This document shows, in pieces, positions 58,849-64,000 of a stretch of 64,000 bases of DNA (the stretch's first letter is position 1; the number at the start of each line of letters is the position of its first letter). The translations under genes and the position numbers were made by a program. Origin of the DNA: Glebionis coronaria (lineage: Eukaryota; Streptophyta; Magnoliopsida; Asterales; Asteraceae). The notes under the pieces are model-generated. The model was not told the DNA's origin, made no database searches, and saw only the letters and a program-made list of their open reading frames with translations. Location of the stretch: NCBI GenBank assembly GCA_025667525.1, contig CM046882.1, positions 216,674,592 through 216,738,591 of the forward strand. The letters are read 5' to 3'.

Positions 58849-61800
58849 TGTCACACCCCCAATTTATCAGAGTAATACAACACAATGGGGTGTGACGGTC
58901 ATGACTATCACGAGACATAGATACAAAGAACGACTATTTAAAAGCCGTTTAATTTAATTAAAAGCATAAAACTTGTTTCGGAAGCGAATTTACATAAGAT
59001 CATAGTAAAACATTGTTTCAAAAGACTTTAACATTGATCCAAATATCCATACACTAGTCACGACCATTTTTATTAAAAATCTCCCATGCATAACCACGTC
59101 AGTCCTCCGTCTTGATACCTGGGAAAAACATTGCTAAAGCGTCAACACAAAGGTTGGTTAGTTCATAGGTTTAAGTTTAAATAGTGTGATGAACCATAAG
59201 ATTTTCCAAGGCAACTGGCATATAATCTTATAACAAATACAAGATTACAATCAAAAGTATACGTTTTAATCACCTACGTCTAAGCTCGTGACACCGAAGC
59301 GTTAACCTAAACCAACAAGATATAATAAGAGTCTGAGAAAATGCCTATCTCAAAGCATTTGTAAATCCTCAAATGTAAGTGTATCTAACTTTGGCCACAC
59401 AACCAAATTAGATAGGGAGGTTAATCCCGATAGATCTATCCATAACATTCGCGCTTACACAAAGTAATTAACGGTTCACGATAGTGGGCTAAAGCATCTA
59501 GGGATATCGCTACTTAGACATCATGAAGGAAAACGTATCAAGTTTTAGCACTTATGTTCATCCGTTTAAAACAAGCAATGTTCTCACCCCAAAATAGTTA
59601 AAACAATTAAAAGTGGGGCTATGAAACTCACCTCGAAGTAATAGCAAAGATAAAATAGCACAGCGTAGTCATGGAGATATAATAGCTCGAAACAATCCGT
59701 AACCTAAGTTAAATGAGGTATGTATTACTATATACGCAACATGGAAATAAACGTATCATTTAGTCCCCTAGTATGTGCTTGAGTTTTTAAAGATATAGGA
59801 TATTTTAACACGTGAGAACATTTAATGTCTAATAAAAATGTAGTCATTTAATCGGGATATATTTAGCAATATCGAACATTTTGTGGTCGGAACAATTTAT
59901 TTAGTCGGATCGTTTAATGGGTCAAATATCCTAAATGCATTTTATTATAATTATCTTAAATAAATAAAATTATTAAATTCATTAATTATGAATTTGATTT
60001 AAAAAAGTGCTATGTTCCCATGTCGGGGAACAGGGAGCAAGTTTCTAACTTACCAAAATCAACATTTTAATTTGTACGTCATTTTTAAGCTAAGGAAAAG
60101 GGGCGGTTTCGGCATTTTTTTCGGCGTGAATAGCAGGATCAATAGTAGCTCGTGGAGTAAACCGCAAGTACCGTCAGGTAGCTAGTCGGGTGGTCTACAT
60201 GTCGGTCTTTTAAGTTTTATAAATCGAGGTCTTTTGATGGGTTAAAATTGGGTTCGAACTAAGGGTCGTACAAATATTTTAAAAGTTACGAGCTTAATAG
60301 GTCAATTTCGATCTCGTCTACGGTTTTCGATAAAGACTTTTGGGCTGAACCAAGAGTATGGTCGTGTAGACGGCATGGCCGTCTACAACTTTCGTTGTTT
60401 AACTGTCTCGGGGCGAGGTCGTTTTGAGTGTCAAAAGTAGGTCGTAAAAAGGTCATATTGCGACTCGTTTAAACATTAAAATGCATCCACTGTTGCTGTT
60501 GTTATATGTAACAATTAGTTGAAACACTTGTTTTCAAAGCTTCATAACTTACTCGTTTTATATCCGTTTTAACCCGCTCTTTTTCCTATGTGTAGCCTAC
60601 CATGTTGTCTATAGTTCTTAACCAAATATTGCGTTTCACAGCATTGTTTTTCAAAGGTTGTCCTGGTCTCGATACTCTATTGTTTTTAGTGATTTAACTT
60701 TTAATACGTTCTCTACACTAGTGAATTTGACATGGGATACGAGGCATGTCTAGCGGTGGCTTTGCTGATTTTATATTTGCGACAAAAGGTGGGTGTTTGG
60801 TCTATTTTGATAACGTAAAGTGACTTTCTTTAAAAACAGCCATATGTTATATGAACTCCTTTATTCATTCACTAGCCGTGGTTTCTAAGGTTTCTAGTCG
60901 ATACGAGACTACTCACACGCACCCTCGTGTGAGTAGTTCCATTGTGTCACGATCCATAACCCATACATATAGTCACACGTTAAGGGTTCTCGTCTAAGGT
61001 TCAATGTTTTGCAATTCGTTTCTTTTACACAATTCATTTCACACAAGCACAACTAGACTAGAGCTACAAGAAAATAATAAGAACGAAGGAGGTAAAGGTT
61101 ACCCTAGCCGCGTGAGACTTCCACAGGAACAAAACCATGAATATGTTTAAAACCCAATTTTCACGACACAACTCGTTGGGGTACTCCCCAACTCACGACT
61201 ACTACACTTCCATGAACCGATTCTTTATCGGTTGTTGTTGTAAGATTCGATCCATGAATATGTGTAAATAAAGGGGACACGTTTTTAGGTGATCAACGGG
61301 GGAATACATTTGTTTTTGCTAAGTGTGTGTTTCTTTTTATGATGAAAGGTCCAGTATTTATAGGGGGAGTGAGTGAGTTAGGACTAGGTTTATTTAGTTA
61401 GGGTTTTCAACTTTTTGGTTTAGTTGTAACTAGAAATTTAACTAGTGAGTACCATGAAAAAGGGAGAAAGGTTGGGAAGAACAAAAGCAAGTATTGGGGC
61501 TCAGTTTGGCAGCAGGAAAAGGAGTTTTAGTCCTCTCAAGGTTGGTTCATTTAATAGCAAAGTGTAGTACAATAAAGATATTTAGAAAACATGGGGTGTA
61601 GGCGCTTTGTTCGTTGGATATGGGAAAGATGGGGGGAGTCACATAGTACTAGGATTTGTTATAGATGGATGTACAAGTTTGAAAATCAACCTATGGAAAG
61701 GAGCATCATATAAACGTGGGTTTTGAGTGAAGTATGGGGGACCGGTTATGGGTATAGTACAAGAGCTTGTTTGTGATTTTCTTTCTACATATTTTGCAAG

Positions 61801-62217
61801 GTTTAACTTCCTTTTTTTGTGTAAATGTAATAAAAAGATAAAGTAATATGGGAATATCTAATCTTAGGAAGTCTCAAGTAGTAGTAGTTTAACATATTTA
61901 GTTTGAGGAGAGGATGGGAAATTTCTAAGTGTGTCGTAATACCTTGGGTGAAATATTAAATTTACGTAACTCTTTTAAATTACGTTACTTTAAATAAGTA
62001 CCGACTTCAAAAATAGAAATTCCTATCATGTAACGTAAATGAATAATAAGTCATTTTAGTAGAAATTGACTAATTGTTATGAGAATCATTCATAAAAATT
62101 TCAAATTCGTAGACAAAATACGCGTAATCAATCAGGACATTCAATAGACACACAAGTCTAACCCGAACTATCGCGTTTCTCGTTAACTAAATAGATTCAA
62201 AATTCACGTTTGTGACA
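58849..62217 (-). repeat. LARD 5' LTR (3369 bp)
   Basis: Plus-strand ends TGTCACACCCCC and GTTTGTGACA. TATA box is the complement of 61355-61362. Confidence 0.95.
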
Positions 62218-62222
62218 GTTTC

Positions 62223-64000
62223 AACCTTTACCTTTACCTCAGCAGCAGCAGTGGGAGCAGGAGAAGTAGACTCGTGAGTTTGCCCACCCAAGGGATCAAT
62301 AGGAGCTGCACTAGAAGTAGGAATAGGTTGAGTTCCAGGAACCGGTGGTGATGGTGATGCCATATCAGGTGTAGCAGTTGTGGTGGTTGTAGTAGCAAAG
62401 GTGGTGGTGGTAGCATGTGTGATGGTGGTAGCAGGACCAGTATGAGAACCCAAAGGAGCAACCAAAGGAGAAGAAGAGGTACCAACTGAAGTAGCAACAA
62501 AAACCGATGGACTAGCAGCAGAACCAGGAGTAGGAGCAGAGGAAGGACCAGTAGAAACAGTAGGCGAAGAAGAGGTCACAACAAGAGGATGGTAAATAAA
62601 TCTTTCCGGAATTGGTTGACTCTGACGCTTAACCATACGCTCATAAAGTGCCTTGAGCTCATAAAAAGATAAAGCCCGAACCCTATCCCACGTCCAAGGA
62701 GCATTAAAATAAGCAGCTGACTAATACTTCACATAACGATGCATCTGCTTGCGCTCCTCAGTTCTTGATAAAGGTCTGTTCTTTCTCTTCTCACGAAGCT
62801 GTGCAGCAAGGGCCAACTGTTGCTTGCGCATCAACACCATGGCTCTTGGAATACAGTTATGCTCATCAACATCGTCACCCAAAAGATCTGTGAACTGAGC
62901 ATAATCCCTGGTGAGAATAGTCAACACCTGCATCCAATCACTATCACTCCAATTCATTGCGTTGTGCTGAACTTGTTCACGCCTCCGCCGTCGAAGCTCC
63001 TCTTCTGCAGCCCTATCAGCTTCATCAATCTCGGCTTGAATCCGTTGAGCAGCCTCCTCACCAAGCCTATCCTCTTCAAGCTGTCTGCGGGTACGTTTGC
63101 GAGATGGCGAGGGAGCATCAGTCATTGGGGCCTTCCCCTTTGAATCATGGGATGGACCAACATTGGAACCAGTAGCAGGACCAGAAGCACCATCCATAGG
63201 AGTGGGAATAGCAGCTGGAGAAGGAACACTGGAGGATGTCGGAGGAACCAGCAAATCATCATATAATTTATCAGCAAAGGCAGCCTTTGCCAACAATGTC
63301 AAACCATCCTCAACACGCTCCGTACCCTCCTCATCCGAATCAGAATGGATCACATGCTTCTTTCGGCGTCTTTGCTGAGTTTCCAAAGCTTTGATGCGAT
63401 CAGCCAAAGGAAGAACAAACTCCCTAGTAAGTTTCCGGTGTTGGTTCAAATCAGCTTCCAATGAAATAATCCGCTCATGATACCTGCGCATAAGATCAAG
63501 TAGAGACATAAGTGTAGTAGGCTCCTCCGCCTGCCCACCAAGAGAAATTGGGTCAGGGAAAGCTTCATTGGAGCCCGAAGCAACAGATGGGTCAACCTGT
63601 GGAGTACTAACACCAAAAGGTTTATCAGCAGAGTATGGAGCAGGACTAGGAGGTGGAGTCTCCACAAATGGAGACTTGTGTGGTGCTGAAGAAGGACCAG
63701 CCTTGGAGGGGGATGGTTTTTCAACCACCACCTACTCAACCAGCTCCTCCTCAACCACATGAGAAGCACCACCAGTAGGAGCCTCCTCCTCCATAGGGTC
63801 ATCATCAATCACAACAAATTCAGGAGCCTCCTCCTCCTCACCCATTGGACCCTGAGCCAGCCCCAGCATGGCCTCAGTAAGGGGCCTCCACTCCCCGGTA
63901 AACCCATGGACCATATTATAATACACTTTGGCAGTAAGCTTAGACGGCACATGTTCAGTCCTATCACGAGGAATGCAAACCAGTATTTGTTGTAAAAACC
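62223..64000 (-). pseudogene. Copia A(-)2 env-like ORF, N-terminal and middle segment
   Basis: One minus-strand frame open to the window edge, with TAGs at the complements of 63732-63734 and 62721-62723. From the N-side: TAKVYYNMVHGFTGEWRPL, an acidic stretch (EEEEAPEFVVIDDDP), a Pro/Ser-rich region, a coiled-coil-prone helix (RRYHERIISLEADLNQH), the basic KRTRRQLEEDRLGEEAAQR with Arg-rich helices, SRTEERKQMHRYVKY, and a long Thr/Ala/Pro/Ser tail. The layout (acidic, Pro-rich, coiled coil, basic RKxMxxY block) is the same as in the Copia B env-like ORF at 15111-15639. Pol would lie to the right of the window. Confidence 0.72.

Larger units (their letters stand above)
52315..62217 (-). mobile_element. 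LARD: coding-free element with 3.37 kb LTRs
   Basis: LTRs 52315-55690 and 58849-62217 are near-identical. Target duplication GTTTC (52310-52314, 62218-62222). A primer site (minus strand TGGTATCAGAGCC) beside 58849 and a purine-rich tract beside 55690 set the orientation to minus. The internal 3.16 kb has no ORF of note. The ends TGTCAC...GTGACA and tRNA-Met primer suggest a large retrotransposon derivative of a chromovirus such as Tekay/Del. It splits the Copia A env-like ORF. Confidence 0.92.

Noticed and set aside
62234..62500. Leu-rich minus-strand ORF that looks like a membrane protein
   Set aside because: Alternative-frame shadow of the Thr/Ala/Pro-rich tail of the env-like ORF.

Overview
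This window is plant nuclear DNA, a dense nest of LTR retrotransposons in which I find no host gene. Plant origin follows from tRNA-Met and tRNA-Asp primer-binding sites, an Athila-type Ty3/gypsy pol, plant Copia gag and env-like ORFs, and large non-autonomous LTR elements. Several ORF families (Copia env-like ORF, 'putative gypsy-type transposon' protein, Cys-rich Athila-associated protein) resemble ones I know mainly from the daisy family, so Asteraceae is my best guess. That guess rests on memory, not on a search.

Left block (1-15110): the 3' end of a plus-strand Copia A element (13590-15110) was hit in its env-like ORF by a minus-strand Copia A (1-13588). That copy's gag was hit by an 11.2 kb Athila element (1284-12451, 5-bp target duplication TAGGG). 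Middle block (15111-45050): the env-like ORF of a second Copia (B, plus strand) is split at 15639/42637 by a large non-autonomous element C (target duplication CATTT). C carries a rearranged chromovirus in its body (23629-33745, AAGTC) and a 7 kb non-autonomous Athila in its 3' LTR (35349-42408, GTGTC). Copia B ends in a 3' LTR at 45050, which lies in a minus-strand 'gypsy-type transposon' pseudogene (45051-47498). Right block (47499-64000): AT-rich spacer with two foldback elements, a decayed Copia fragment, then the 3' half of another minus-strand Copia A (50156 onward). Its env-like ORF is split by a coding-free element with 3.37 kb LTRs (52315-62217, GTTTC).

The most striking structure is 23629-33745. 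It is a chromovirus-type element with an intact 5-bp target duplication, but the body between matching points in its two LTRs is inverted. This creates a 339 bp palindrome at one end and a 5.6 kb palindrome at the other. Two further signals look undescribed. One is a tandem series of stem-loops with compensatory changes in the 3' untranslated region of both Copia families. The other is a recurrent hairpin cassette that stands in element C's LTRs and upstream of each of its three unusual ORFs.

The elements are related as mobilisation partners. Athila-1 (decayed gag-pol) and Athila-2 (no pol) share LTR termini, primer site, polypurine tract and about 1.9 kb of 3' non-coding DNA. Element C and the right-hand LARD have tRNA-Met primer sites and no pol. 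All pol genes seen are broken.
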